64,000 nucleotides of DNA from Saturnia japonica (taxonomy: Eukaryota > Arthropoda > Insecta > Lepidoptera > Saturniidae). Within the stretch, counting starts at the first letter, position 1. The number at the start of each line of letters is the position of its first letter. The notes beneath the pieces are model-generated. The model was not told the DNA's origin. It saw only the letters and a list, made by a program, of their open reading frames with translations, and searched no databases. Position numbers and translations under genes: made by a program. The stretch spans positions 19,737,279 to 19,801,278 of the forward strand of contig CM065317.1 in the NCBI GenBank assembly GCA_033032175.1. The letters run 5' to 3'. Of this stretch, positions 1-11,945 are shown in pieces.

Positions 1-3000
1 ACACCCAGGGACAGGGCAGGGACGTCTAGGCCGTGGGGCACAGTGACGCTCTGCATGCCACCGTGTCAGTTGAGGCAATCCGCAAGTAGGACACGACCAA
101 TCAAGTTCACGTAAATGTCGTTTACTGGAATATATAGAAATAAAATCTCTTTAACGATATTATTTCTCAAATGTATTTTTGTGACAATGCCATATCTCTC
201 TTAATTCCTTATGAAAATTAATGATCCAAACATCATTTTAAAGCTAATGTTCCTAAATTGTTTAAAATGAAAGTTTTTGATTTAAAAAATTATAAAAAAG
301 TAACATGTACGGGGCGCCATCTATTAACGATCCGTTTAAATAATATGATAGCTGTTTATTTTGTATACATTTTATAATGTATGAAATATTACGGGTATGG
401 ATCTGACAGTTATCTGCTACATAGTAGGTACCTAGAATTCCTGTATTGCATGATTCAGAGTAATTACTATTTATTTATAGTGTCCTTTTTCATATACAAT
501 AATTTATGAAGAAAAATACAATTAATTATTTATTTTTCTACGAAAAGCTCTTTCCCTTTTACTTGCACATTTTCTGCCTCAACCCATGATCGAAAAATAA
601 AATAAATAGTATATTATATTTCAAATTATTTCATAAAATTAAGACAGCATTTTTAATGCAATAAACATTTCTGATGACCAATATATTCATTTTGATAATA
701 ATTAATTTTTTACAGACCATAAGTCCATGTAAACAACTAATGCAACATAAAAGCGGACATTATCGGTAGTAGCGGACATAATTACTTTAATATTTGTAAG
801 GAATTCCATATGTTAACAGTTTCAAACAGACGTGAAATTAATGACTTTATTTTGATATTGACAGTCCTGCTCTTTTAACAAAGGTCCATTTTAATGAAAC
901 CGCAAAACTAACTAACTCATCTTTATTCTTCACTACATTTTCCTTTTTCTTCATCTAATAGGAAAATCTCTTATATAATGCAGGCATAAAAATGTTTCAA
1001 TGTGTTGTGTAGGTAGCATAAACTGGATCCTTTCCACTTAAGTGTATTTTCGGTTAGAAGGTGCTTAAGTCTTGATGTTTTTAATAACTAAGTGCTGTGT
1101 AAATATTTGTCATTGTTATTATCAGCAGTAATGAGAGTTGTGATAGTATAGTTGTTCACAATTTTTATAACTTATACAGGTTTTTAAATGCTATGACTTT
1201 TTATTGGCTAACAGATTCTTTCGCTGTTTTTATTTTGACAATTTAGCTGTTATACCATTTCCATTTCTATATTTTCTCGATGACAGCTCCTGTGAAAACT
1301 TGAACGAGCGTCTTGTTTAATAATGTATGCATTATTTTATAAAAATATGATGTTTATACACGTACAAGGTTATACCAGAGTCGGAGAAACTGATAGGAAT
1401 AGAGCTATATCATAAACTTAAAACGATAACAGACCCGATATTTTTTTACAAAATGTAAGAAACTAAACTACTGCCGGATACTTTTGTACAAATTTATTAA
1501 CTAATATTATATTTCATTACAATATGTTACACATATATTAATTCTTGGTTGATAATGCCAACTTCTTCAAAATTTTTGAAGCTGTTGAAATAAGTAGGTA
1601 TAGGTAGGTACTCGACAATGAAACAAAATAATTATAAGACAGGTAATCTTTATTTATTTATTTTAATCTGATGAATTGTCACTGTCACTCAATGGTCATT
1701 ACTTATTTGGTCACAACACTACAACTATCAAATTAGAACTGTCATCGAGAAAATAAAGAAATGGAAATTGTATAGTCAGGCTATAAATAAATAACTAATA
1801 AATTAAATAGAAAAGTTCAAAAAATACTATCACAGATTTATTCTTAGACTTTTTTTTATTAAACTTAATATTTTTCTGCTACATTAGGTATACTTACTGT
1901 TTCATATTTTAAAAATTTAGGTATTATAGTTTATTGCAAGGTAATGTGTGATAGGTAATTTTTTGATTGACTGATTGACATCATTATTTATGCACTATGT
2001 TACTATTTTTCAACAAATAGATAGGACTCGCGGTGCAATGATAGCAAGCCTTACTATTGTACCATAAGGTAATGTGTGACTTTGTGATAATCAAAATAAA
2101 ATCGTCAATTGTGTCTGGATGTTACCATAATATAAGGTTTGCTTAGTTTGGAACTAAATGATGAGAAATTATGTCACCATATAACAAACAAAAAAACATT
2201 ATAATTTAATACTACTGGTTAACATGTAAATAAGTAGGGAAAATAATATAAAAGTCACATGTACACTAACAGACAAGACAGTGACACTAAGAGATATTGC
2301 ATTTTATATTATGTAAGGGAAAGGATTAATGTAAGAAAATTATTCAAACAAGTGATACATTAGCCTATGGATTTCATTATTAAAAGTCAACATAATCTAG
2401 TCAGTATATGAAAATTAGATATCTATACCAAATACACAGAATGTAAATGATAGTGTTAAGAAACTTAAACCTATTCAACAATATTAAGTTATAAAAATTT
2501 GATTAAGCATGAGTTCACTTACATATGCAGCTGACAATTATATTTTTTACTAAAAGTTTTCCCGCACTGCTGGCAAGTGTGAGTTGTTGGAGGTGACCAG
2601 TGTCTACAGCGGCGTTTTGAACCACACTCTGGACAGCCTCTATCATCTAAAAGCTCGATAACATTTATTTTCCTATTAATTTCATCTCCAGATTTTTCTA
2701 TCTGTACTTCTTGTGCATCTTGTGATAAATTTACATCTGTAATTGAGCTAGGTTCAAAACTATCCAATTTAGAATTTAAATTCTCTTCATTGACACTCTG
2801 AGACCACGCAGCCAACAAAATTTTATTCGAATTTTCACACTTTTCCAAAAATATAACAGTTCTGTCCAACTCGCAAAGGCATTCCGAACATATACTGCAA
2901 GGGCCGGCATCGTTTGTTTTTATTGTTAGTTTTGTATGTTTCATAAGTTTGTCGTAAGGCGATATTCCTTTACGACTTCGGAAAAGTGAAATGAGCACAT

Positions 3001-3049
3001 CTTTTGTTCTTAAGCATATTCTGCATGTATTCACATAATATTGATTCAT
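1..3049 (-). CDS. ZAD-type C2H2 zinc-finger protein, 5' part (two exons seen, cut by window edge)
   Basis: Exon 1 runs from the ATG at 3049 to 2523, followed by a GTAAGT donor. The intron is 2522-125, with acceptor CAG at 127-125. Exon 2 is 124 down to the window edge. Residues 1-85 look like a ZAD domain (a zinc-coordinating dimerisation module of insect transcription factors), with Cys pairs C9/C12 and C54/C57. An acidic, Ser/Asn-rich linker follows, then a Cys-rich stretch (GCPEC), then a C2H2 finger with C159, C162 and H175. The splice supplies residue 176 and the missing H180, giving C-x2-C-x12-H-x3-H, which strongly supports the join. Exon 2 continues with CPTC and HAERH, a second finger with short spacing, and more Cys. 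A nuclear DNA-binding regulator is inferred from the family; the specific gene is not recognised. The C-terminus lies outside the window. Confidence 0.85.
1251..1774. mobile_element. MITE with 36-bp terminal inverted repeats
   Basis: The left arm 1251-1286 and the right arm 1739-1774 are inverted copies that match at 34 of 36 positions (differences at arm positions 6 and 19). Both arms begin TATAC and end CTCGATGACAG. The 524-bp body has no open frame of note. The ends start with TATA, so a TA target duplication (Tc1/mariner-like mobilisation) is possible, but the exact ends cannot be fixed. It lies inside the intron of the zinc-finger gene. Confidence 0.7.
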
Positions 3050-5209
3050 GTTTATTAAAATTTAACCTTCATTATCTGTGCTTCTTATAGAATTATTTAT
3101 ATAACAAACACTCCTACGTAAAAGATGATTTCAAAGTTTTTATTATTTTATAAACACAAAGAAAGCTCTACACTTAAATGAAAGTTCAAAAAAATAATGA
3201 ATTTATTCAAATAAGTACAAATTTCTAAAAGTATAATTATTATTCAAGAAACTGGTATGTAAACAATAACAAATAGAAATGAATACCTACGCATATTACT
3301 CCACTCTATGAAAATGACAAATTGAAATAATCAGCTGTTTTTTTTTCTTCTCTTCGCCAAAGTGTGGTTTACACATCTGCCACTTTCAATATTTCATGCC
3401 CATAAACGTTTTAGTTCTTCTTATTCTTCCTAGAATAACTTGGCAACTAGCCTGCTTTATGTTATATTATGTTTAAATTATTTAAACTATTATAACATCG
3501 AATCGACAAGTAGCTACAGCTTTATATATAATATATATAGATATATATATATATATATATATATATTGATTATTGCTTTATATAAAATATCCAAAGAAAC
3601 GTAACTGAATTTATTTCGCTTTGTTAATTTCATCTCTGTGAAACTTCAAACAAATAAAGAAGGGAGAAGTACATAAACAATTATGTCTGGTTGTTTAGTA
3701 AGCCGTTTAGAGTAGATAATGCTAATTCTTGCTAGAGCAGGTACTATAGCTTTGGTGTTAGCCAAGAGTTGGCAAGTGTGGCAGTGTTACACCAGTGCAC
3801 TTTACCCACTTACTGCAATTACGATGTGGTTACGCAAGCGATTAACTGATCGCGGGCGGCGGGCGGCACTGCTAGTACTTATCCCGTCATAGTGAGAGCT
3901 AAGGAAAGTGACCGCTGTATTTAGTAACCCATAGACGTGGACTACATATTGATACGCTATTGGACAATGGGCAGGACTCAGATTTCTCTTTAATAAATAC
4001 CCAGTGAACATATTACCTTACTTTGACATCACTCACAAGACATGTGTGAATCACCACATTTTCATACACTTACATATGACATAAAATTGACATATTCCAT
4101 GATCTCAAAGTTATGTCATGTAAAGTCCTTGCAAAGTACCGATTTGAATTTTTAACACTTTCAGCCGATAAGGATGAAAAACATCGTGAGGAAGACTGAA
4201 TGCTTGAGTATTATATGCCGGTAGGACAATTATACGTGGGAAAATAAAATTGTGGATATCTCATGATTTGAAATCACTAACACTTCGTAAGTTAGCGTGG
4301 TGATTAATCCATGACGTCCCTCGAGAATAACAGTGTCTAACTATCGTACATTTCAGATAGGGACAAACTTATTTCGATTTTGGATAGGTCTGGATGTGAT
4401 ATTCTACAAGATGACGCAATTAAATGTAAGAAGAAAACTATATTTATTCGATTAAACCCGAACCCAATACCAACCAGAAATATGGTGGAAAATGATAACA
4501 ATATAACTCCAGAACAGTGACTCGCTCTCCGATGTTGTTGGCGATACATGCAAGTAAGTGAAAGCAAGGTAGTCTAGCAAGCATTTGAATATACTGGATG
4601 ATTGCATTACGATGTTTTTTCCATGTTCTAATGAAGAATTCGAAATCATGACATTTAAAACGACAAACAGACTATTGATATACTCATATCTCTTGGAATG
4701 TTATAACGAAGGCTTAAAAAATTTCAGTACATATTGACATAGTTCGAATCCGTAAAATTGTAATTTTTGGACAGAAAGTAAAAGTGTCATCACTAATTCC
4801 GAACCTGTGTTCTGCGGTACAATTTTCTCTCGATTACGTTTCTTGACTGATTGGTATGCATATCCGAACGCTTGTTACAGGAATGACGGCAGTTCGATAC
4901 GTGCTGACTTTATGCAGGCGGAATTCTTATAATATAAGACTTTGAGTGAGGAAATAAGGTTTAATTTCAAATGGAATAAGTCCGGAGGAAATATTCAGAG
5001 ACGATGTTTTTGGTACGGTCGAAAGCATTATCGCGTAAGGACGATGTTCGCTAGCGTGGCGCGGCGAAGCGTCCGGCTACCCCGAGTGAAACTTGAACGC
5101 AGGCTACATACTAATCAACGATTTATTTTAAGTTATAAGTATGAGTGCTGGTCCCCGGCGGCAATCCGTTTCAAAGAGGTAGCCGTGCCGTCCGGCTGAC
5201 CGCGTCGTC
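3050..5209. other. Intergenic region between the divergent ZAD and secreted-protein genes
   Basis: AT-rich with a TA-dinucleotide run at about 3522-3566 and a small GC-rich patch near 3850-3870. Open frames at 3802-4011, 4337-4649 and 4942-5199 lack a good start, splice context or family resemblance. The two flanking genes point away from each other, so this stretch should hold both promoters. A TATAAG at 5134-5139 is the only TATA-like candidate for the downstream gene, and its spacing to a start site is poor. Confidence 0.5.
3522..3566. repeat. TA-dinucleotide microsatellite
   Basis: Nearly pure alternating T/A with a few interruptions on the left side. Likely length-polymorphic. Confidence 0.9.
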
Positions 5210-7683
5210 ATGAAACTTACCTGCGTAAGTAGCGGTGCTTGTGCAGTGACAGTGTCATACAGTGGATTGTGATTAATTTGGTGCGTGGATTTCAGATCGC
5301 GTTGGTGTTGTGCGTGTGCGTTTGCTTGTCGGTGGGCGATGTCACCCATTTGAAGGCGACCAAGGCCAAGCTGATCGGCCGGCTAGCGGGGAAGATCAAG
5401 CATCAAAAGCGTGGAATTCTTTCCTCCTTGCCGCCGTACAAGTTGGGTCACGATATCCCAGTCGTGACACACTCGGTCGTCAAACCTTTAGTTGTGTCCT
5501 ATCCTCCGACTTCCGCTGTGACCGCAGTCAAAGTACCTTTGGCGCATCCACTAATCCAGCGCTATCCAGTTCCTGTTGGACACAAAGTACCAGTCCCTCA
5601 TCCCCATTATGGTCTTAAGTTTCCTCATCATACTAAAACAACACTACTTTACCCGAAACCAGATCATCATTTTCATCACCACCACCACCATGTAGAACCT
5701 AATCCTGTAGTCCCCGTAGTGCCAGCTCCTGTCCCTGTAGCGCCTGTACCCGAACCCACAGCAACAATAGCACAGCCTTTACCTGTCCCGGTTCCTACAC
5801 AACCCATAATACAGCCTGCTCCAGTTTTCCCCACTCCTGTCTTCCATCACCCCGTTCCTGTAATCCCTAACCAAGTTCAGCTTAAACCGATTCTGCCAGG
5901 ACCAGTACAGATACAACCTGCTCCAGTGGTAGCTCCAGCGTACCCGGTAGCACCTCAAATACCCTATATTTTACGCCCCGGTAACGCAGTACAAACATCC
6001 TTTTTTGCTACATATCCCAGATATGCCTTTAACTACCAAACACCTTTTCTACCTTTAGCATCGCCGGCGGCAACCGGTCCGGTATTTTTCAACCGCCCAC
6101 AGGTCCCGCACTTGCACTTGGTGCCGCAAGGCGGCGCACACAACGGCGTAGTGATCGAGCAACCGGCACCAAATGTGCCTCTCCAGCCAACGACTTTACT
6201 GCATCCAACACAAGTGGGAATACAACACATTCCTCAAGCAGGAGTTCATTTACAGCATGCACAACCTGAGGTACATCTTCACTCTAGTCAACCGGAAATT
6301 CACTCGCACGTCCCACAACCAGAAGTTCATTTACAATCGGTATCACCAGGAGTCCATTTACATCCTGCACAAAACGATGTTCATTTGCACCAAGCACAAC
6401 CGGATTTCCATATCCAAACTGCACAGCCTGGATTCCACTTACACCAAGCACAACCGGACATACATTTACACCAAACGCAACCGGAATTTCATCTACAGCC
6501 TGCACAACCCGATGTACACTTACACCCGGCACAACCGGAATTTCACCTTCAACCTACACAACCCGGTGTTCAGTTGCACCAAGCACAGCCAGAAATACAT
6601 TTACACCAAGCACAACCAGATGTTCATATTAACACTGGGCAATCGGAAGTGCATCTACAACCTGGACAACCTGAACTGCACCTTCAACCTGGTCAAAACG
6701 ACTTGCACTATCACCCCGCACAACCTGAATTACATCAACCAGATCTTCATTTTCAAGCTGGACAGCACGATATTCATCGTCAGCCAGGTCAAACTGAAAT
6801 ACAATTGCATAACCAACCCGACTTACAGTTACAGCCACAGCCTGGCAATAACGTACAACCTCAAAAACCTAATCTAAACCTTGACCCCTTTCAATCTGGT
6901 GTTAATATACAATCATCTCAACCGGGAGTACAATTGCAGCCGCAACCAACCGTGCCTCTGGACCACGACGGTTGGAACCCCGTCACCTCGCAGGCTCATG
7001 GTGCATCTGCTCAGCACCCGGAATCTCACTACCCACAGGACGGACACCATCAATTTACACAAGAACAAGGAACTCAGGTTTTTGAACATCACGCAGGCGA
7101 AGACCAATACCACGACTACCAACACCAATTGCAGCATCATATCCAGCAGCAGATAGATCAGGCCCAGTTTGAGCAGAATTATCACAATCATCAGCCTAAT
7201 CAAGAGTACGGTGTTCCTCAACATTTAAGTAATGAGTACGGACAACCAAACCAAGAGTATCCACAACACGGACAAGATTATAACTTTGCCCATCAACAAA
7301 ATTCCGACTTCAATCAGAACGGGCAAGATTATAATTTTGCCAATCAACAAAATTCCGACTTCAATCAGAACGGGCAAGATTATAATTTTGCCCATCAACA
7401 AAATTCCGACTTCAATCAGAACGGGCAAGATTATAATTTTGCCCATCAACAAAATTCCGACTTCAATCAACAAGGGCAAGATTATAACTTTTCCCAGCAA
7501 CAAAATCCTGAGTACGCGCAACACGGGCAAGATTATAATTTTGCCCAACAACCGGGCTCTGAATATGGTCTTCCGCAAGCCGAGGGGAGGAGTACAGAAG
7601 GAGAGAATGACACGCAAAAGTACCACAACCACATTCCACTCGGTCTGCAACCCCCTATTGACCGACCGTTAGATCACTTTTAA
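5210..7683 (+). CDS. Secreted His/Gln/Pro-rich repeat protein, probable cuticular or matrix protein
   Basis: Exon 1 is 5210-5224 (ATG plus four codons: MKLTC), then a GTAAGT donor, a 71-bp intron and acceptor TTTCAG at 5295. Exon 2 is 5296-7683. The spliced protein is 800 aa. An ATG at 5239 in the same frame is intronic; the splice gives a proper signal peptide (Leu/Val/Cys-rich core, cut near residue 19). A Lys-Arg-Gly site at 43-45 suggests propeptide removal. Then come: a Pro/Val-rich region with a His run near 127-136; about twenty imperfect 9-residue units of the type QPEVHLHQA (about 319-516); a Gln/His-rich spacer; and six 17-residue units starting GQDYNF (about 664-766). No catalytic domain is visible. 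His-rich repeat proteins of insect cuticle can take part in sclerotisation or metal binding; that role is inference here. An AATAAA follows the stop by 23 nt. Confidence 0.85.
6235..6828 (+). repeat. 27-bp coding tandem repeat (9-residue His-x-His units)
   Basis: About twenty diverged copies of a 27-bp unit coding QP(E/D/G)(V/I/F)HLH plus two variable residues. All indels keep the frame. The units differ enough at silent sites to look old, unlike the second repeat region of the same gene. Confidence 0.85.
7270..7578 (+). repeat. 51-bp coding tandem repeat (17-residue GQDYNF units)
   Basis: Six consecutive copies begin at 7270, 7321, 7372, 7423, 7474 and 7525. The copies at 7321, 7372 and 7423 are almost identical in DNA, which points to recent unequal exchange. 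Each starts GQDYNF and continues with a Gln/Asn/Ser-rich tail. Confidence 0.92.
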
Positions 7684-7705
7684 TAGCCTACGGACTTACC
7701 AAGCA

Positions 7706-7711
7706 AATAAA
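7706..7711 (+). terminator. Polyadenylation signal AATAAA
   Basis: Canonical hexamer 23 nt after the stop codon of the 800-aa gene. Confidence 0.6.
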
Positions 7712-8430
7712 AAAAATTATGCAAAACAAACGCTATCGAAGCAAAATCGATCGTTTCGCTATGTTTTGTCAATAGTATGAATTTAAAAAAAAACAATGTC
7801 ACATAAGACTGTGAGGTTTAGTGTAATTTATTTCTTATTACAAAAGTAACCGGGCCAAGGATTATCATTTTGTTTGATTTGAATGTATTAATATTAAAAC
7901 GCGCTGCTGTGGCTCAGTCTAGTTTTTCAAAAAGTATTTTATAAACATGCGCGTGTTCTAATGCAATGTTGTGTCGACAATTCAAACCAATTGGTGAAGA
8001 ACTTTCGGTTTGACATTGTGAACAAACGAATATTTATTTATACAGAAAGACAGATGTTCAAAGCCACAAGCTTATATAACTCATATTACATAATCGTGCG
8101 TAAACAATTAATCATAAATATTATAAAAATTCATTTAAATTCTTAAAAGGGAATTACAAAACCGAAATTTACGATGTTATTGTAGTCGATACTTCATTTT
8201 TTAATCGAGTATTTCGTAGATGTTTTACCTCTCTTAGATGCGCTTTGTGCAAGGAAGGACTCAAATGTGATAAATTAGTGCTTTTAGAAATATAATATCA
8301 AGTCACTTTCGAATAAAACTATTTCTGATGAAGAGAAGTACTAATCGTGTTGGCAGGTCTGAGGCCTGTCCGTTTATTTACGTATTGCCTATTTTTACTC
8401 AAATAATTGTTTAGTATTAATTTATTATTA
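7712..8430. other. Intergenic, no gene seen
   Basis: AT-rich 3' flank of the repeat-protein gene. It meets the 3' end of the minus-strand candidate exon tail to tail. A 61-codon open frame at 7961-8146 is AT-rich and without support. Confidence 0.5.
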
Positions 8431-8437
8431 AAGCTTA

Positions 8438-8443
8438 TTTATT
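8438..8443 (-). terminator. Polyadenylation signal (AATAAA on minus strand)
   Basis: Lies 54 nt past the stop of the candidate membrane-protein exon, on the same strand. Confidence 0.4.
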
Positions 8444-8496
8444 ATTTTGTAAATAAATTTAAATACACATTTTTTAATATGTTTTTTACTTTCTAA

Positions 8497-8800
8497 TTAA
8501 CGTAAATAATATCGATGTCTGAAGGAAGACTGGGCAGCTACTTTCCAGTGGTTTAGGTTGAGATCCTTATTGTAAGAATTCATCATGCGAGGCGACACGG
8601 TTTTAAACGAGGTAATTAAAAAAAGGTTCAATATTCCGCAACACAGGACACCGACAGCCATGGTGCCAGTGACCGGCATATACAGTTTAGCAACATATGA
8701 GAATACTGAACTAGATATGTGAAACACTACACACGCCACGCCCACGCCCTGTGCCGCGGCACTGCAGCGGACTGCGCTACTCGCAGAGCTCGTGGCGACG
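8497..8800 (-). CDS. Candidate terminal exon of a multi-pass membrane protein (possible MFS transporter C-terminus)
   Basis: Open on the minus strand from a possible acceptor (GTCAG, ending at 8801) to the TAA at 8499-8497; about 100 codons. It starts with one base of a split codon, then reads VATSSASSAVRCSAAAQG, a hydrophobic stretch (VGVACVVFHISSSVFSYVA), a short YMP loop, a second hydrophobic stretch (MAVGVLCCGILNLFLITSF) and a polar tail ending RHRYYLR. The R-x-x-A-x-x-x-G before a helix, with a Pro ahead of the next helix, resembles the TM11-TM12 end of SLC22/SV2-like transporters; this is resemblance only. AATAAA on the same strand at 8443-8438 fits a 3' end. It is more GC-rich than its surroundings. 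No upstream exon was recognised between 8.9 and 12.4 kb, so it may be spliced from farther away or be an orphan. Confidence 0.45.
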
Positions 8801-9029
8801 CTGACTCATACTACTCGGTTCACATAGATTTATATATGCCATTCACTTGCAATAGGCTATCGACCATGCTGCTTTGCAAATTCCAACTTTTAAACATTAC
8901 TTGAAAACAATTGCGCCCGAGTTTTTATTGAAGGAAAACATCACAATTAAACTATGTTATTAAATGATATAAAATGCACTTTATAATATTCACCTTACGG
9001 ATGAAGTATATTTAGCCAAACACCTATCA

Positions 9030-9180
9030 GTATAACTTTTGCTACTAAGAATTTAGGTATTGAAAAGGCGCTTATGACGGTTAAAACACTTACACCAGTT
9101 CGGTTAACATTGGGATGTTATTGAGAAGAGCTGGTAACAAACTCGATCGGTTTTAATTTTTTTTACTCTGCAAGTATTTT
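9030..9180 (-). repeat. 3' tail of a non-LTR retrotransposon family (fragment)
   Basis: Matches the tail seen at 12890-13020: GGC(G)CTTATGACG, a CGGTT motif, an AGAAGAGC segment and CTCGATCGG followed by a T-run. On the minus strand it reads as a LINE 3' UTR. Confidence 0.5.
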
Positions 9181-9594
9181 TACAGTTTAAATTCATGTCA
9201 ATTCAAAGAAGTACACAACTACAAATTATATTTTTAAATATATGTTTTATCGCAAAGTAAAGTCGCGGTAGAATCATAATGGAAAAATATTCAATGTCCT
9301 AAGTTCGAGCCTCACCATGTATCATATTATTTATTTATTAGTTTATTTCTACCATTAACACAACTATCGGAGCTGATAGTGAAGGAAACTTGAACGTTTT
9401 GAGGAATATTCTTACTATTCAACGAAGTATGTGAAAAATAAACAATCCTTGCTTTCTGTGTTTGAAGTCGTTAATAGGAATGTCGAGAACATCGTGGATA
9501 CACACACACACACATACATACACAAATAAGTGTTTTTATTATTTTTTTATTTACTGATTTATTATATGGTCACAACTTCACCTAATGTTATGTG

Positions 9595-9765
9595 ACGATG
9601 TAGCCCAAGATGACGACAGATGCTCAACTTGAGTGTGGTAGCTAATTAGGTTGGCATTAGTTTAAACGCTACCACTATGCTATGGTTTCATCACGATTTT
9701 TCCCTACACCGAAAGCTCAGACTTCTTGCAGGGATTCGAGCTCACGTGAAGTGGACTTTTCTAAA
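9595..9765 (-). repeat. tRNA-like SINE fragment (family with GCAGGGATTCGA)
   Basis: Contains CATCACGATTTTTCC, CCGAAAGCTCAG and GCAGGGATTCGAGC. Related copies at 39840-39985 and 56590-56745 on the same strand and 17280-17470 on the other. The GGATTCGA block resembles a pol III B box. Confidence 0.5.
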
Positions 9766-10447
9766 ATTATTTAAGATTACATTCGGGAATGAAAAATTTC
9801 CATTTATTTATTGAATATACCTACTCTGTACGTATATCAGGTTGTTTCTATAATATTACCTATAGTTTTAGTCTACAGTGATTACTTAGCATCAGATGGG
9901 AACATGCCTGTTTGGTTCTTACTGCCTCTTATAAAATAAAAAATTATGTGTGCAATTCACACGTGGTAAAAGTGAAACCTTCACATCTATGTTTTTTTTT
10001 TAATTCAGAAAATGATCAAATACACACTAATTTAAAAAAATGTAAATATAAGTACTCACAATCATTATTCACAATACCATTTACAATTAATGCACATTTC
10101 AAATATCCATAGTAACCTAATACAATATCAATCAGTAACAGAATGTCATAAGTGTTGTCTAAAAAGTTTTTGTTTCGTGCCTTTTGGTGAGGTAATAATA
10201 TTCATTATTGCGTGACAACAAACCTCTTTTCTACCATTTTACCATATGTCTCTTTTTACTGTCGCTTTCGCTTTTTTGTTTCATCGACTTTCAAATCACA
10301 ACGATGCTAAAGAAGTTTTCACTTAAAAAACTAATTTATTAAGATAGTTACTCGGTGTACAAAATGTATAGCTCTACCTACATACCAGCAATACGTCTTA
10401 TCCAAGTTAAACACCTTTTACGTGCATAACCGGAAAACGGACCTAGT

Positions 10448-10757
10448 ATTAATATTCACTTACGTAAAGAGAGGTGGGGCTCAGAGGTTTTTTGGAGGTT
10501 TCTCTCTACTTGAGGTAGCCTGACTGGTGGAATGCCTCCACGCTACAGAAGATAGATGGCAACCAGATGACCTTTTCTTGTGTTCCTGCGGTGAGTATGG
10601 TTTCCAGAGCTTCTTAGGGCAGGGGGGGAGGTTCAAGGTCAGCAATGCGCTAGTGATTGATACCTATATTATTACTATCGTCCATAGCATGGTAGCCACT
10701 TACCATCAGGCGGGCCGTATGCTTGTTTTCCAACTTTGTAGTATAAAAACACCTTAG
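10448..10757 (+). repeat. SINE-like interspersed repeat
   Basis: Carries GGAGGTTTCTCTCTACTTG, a GTGTTCCTGCGGTGAGTA block, a G-run with GGTTCAAGGTC, and a tail CTTACCATCAGGCGGGCCG...AGTATAAAAAC. Related copies lie at 31640-31890 (minus) and 37110-37340 (plus). A 76-codon open frame inside it is not a gene. Confidence 0.65.
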
Positions 10758-11699
10758 TTCTTTATATTTTCTATTACCTACTTTATAAGATGATGTGAAC
10801 CACAATCTCACTTGATCACGTTAAAAGTACAATAAGGGCCATTTTTCAAGAATCTATAACTACCGATGCGTCAAAACGTTAAACGATCATCTAATAAAAT
10901 ATCATGTGGAAAGATCCTTTTCCACTAATACGAGTCAGGATGCATGACTTCTAAAAAGCTCCTGTTGCTCAGATCCATTCACTGACAAGAAAGATTATAT
11001 AAAAAAGGAAGCGAAAATCTAAAATTTTAGACATAAAACTTAATCTGAAGAACTTTTATAAAACAATTTGGGTCTTGATTTAAGAAGAGCATTTGAAAAT
11101 AAAATGCTAAGTGATAAGTGAAAAATCACTTAATTAATACAATAATTCTACCCTTGCTCAACTCCTAAGATGAAAACAATACAAACAATTAAGGCATAAA
11201 AGTTTTTCAGAACATTCGCGTAGTAAAACATAATACATGTAATACAATAAAATCCGCGGCAATGGAACAATCCACTCTCACGAACAAAGTTCTCATACAT
11301 TCAATATCTCAAATACATTTTATGTGATCAATTTTGTTATCTAGTCGTATTAAGCCACGCCACATACTATGAATTTATTATATCAGAGCTAGAAATATTA
11401 ATAAATACAGAATCTTTTTTTATACTTCTATCAAAAGAAATACAGTTTTATCTAGCTATAAGTCGTTATAAATATTGTCTTATCAGTTCTATTCTTAGTA
11501 CTTTTACTGTATTGCTGTAGCTTTTCACATAATTACACCGAATGTAGGTAATTGCCTTGAAGATGATGAATCATAGATAGTTACAGGCTCTCAAGTGTGC
11601 AGGAATATTTAGAATTTAAACACTTAGACTCCCTACCATTAAATAATTAATATAATGATATTTTATCCAGTTAAATTAAATATGCCTTTTACTTTTAAC

Positions 11700-11945
11700 T
11701 GACTTTAAAAAAAGACGAAAGTTACTCAATTCGAATGTATATTTTTTTTATGGATGTTCAGTCGTAACTCCTTTGTTTTTGAACCGATTTAAATTATTCT
11801 TTTTTATTAAATAGGGGATAGCTCAAGAGTAGTTTCGTTTTAATTTTATTGTCAATGGGCCTTCAACTTCGAAGATACACCAGGGAACTCGTCAAAATCA
11901 TCGAAGTTGTTTTTCATTTATGATAAAAAATTTCTTGTTCTTAAT
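11700..11945 (+). repeat. Interspersed repeat family 'GACTTCAAAAAAAG'
   Basis: Starts with a gactttaaaaaaagacga motif, includes GAACCGATTT and ends with GATACACCAGGGAACTC...ATCGAAGTTG. Copies of the same layout are at 27365-27600 and 54450-54660 (plus) and 30160-30400 and 46225-46400 (minus). Confidence 0.55.

Noticed and set aside
4942..5199. 85-codon open frame upstream of the 800-aa gene
   Set aside because: No ATG at its start, no family likeness, and it overlaps the probable promoter and leader of the downstream gene.
5239..5295. ATG at 5239 as the start of the large repeat protein
   Set aside because: It lies inside the 71-bp intron. The upstream ATG at 5210 plus splicing gives a proper signal peptide, while the 5239 start gives none.
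7270..7578. Regular 51-bp repeats as a CRISPR array
   Set aside because: The repeats are contiguous with no spacers, stay in frame and belong to a eukaryotic secreted protein gene.
6173..7672. Long open frames in other phases over the repeat gene (both strands)
   Set aside because: They follow the repeat period of the real gene and are shadows of it.
10527..10757. 76-codon open frame
   Set aside because: Lies within a SINE-like repeat with copies elsewhere in the window.
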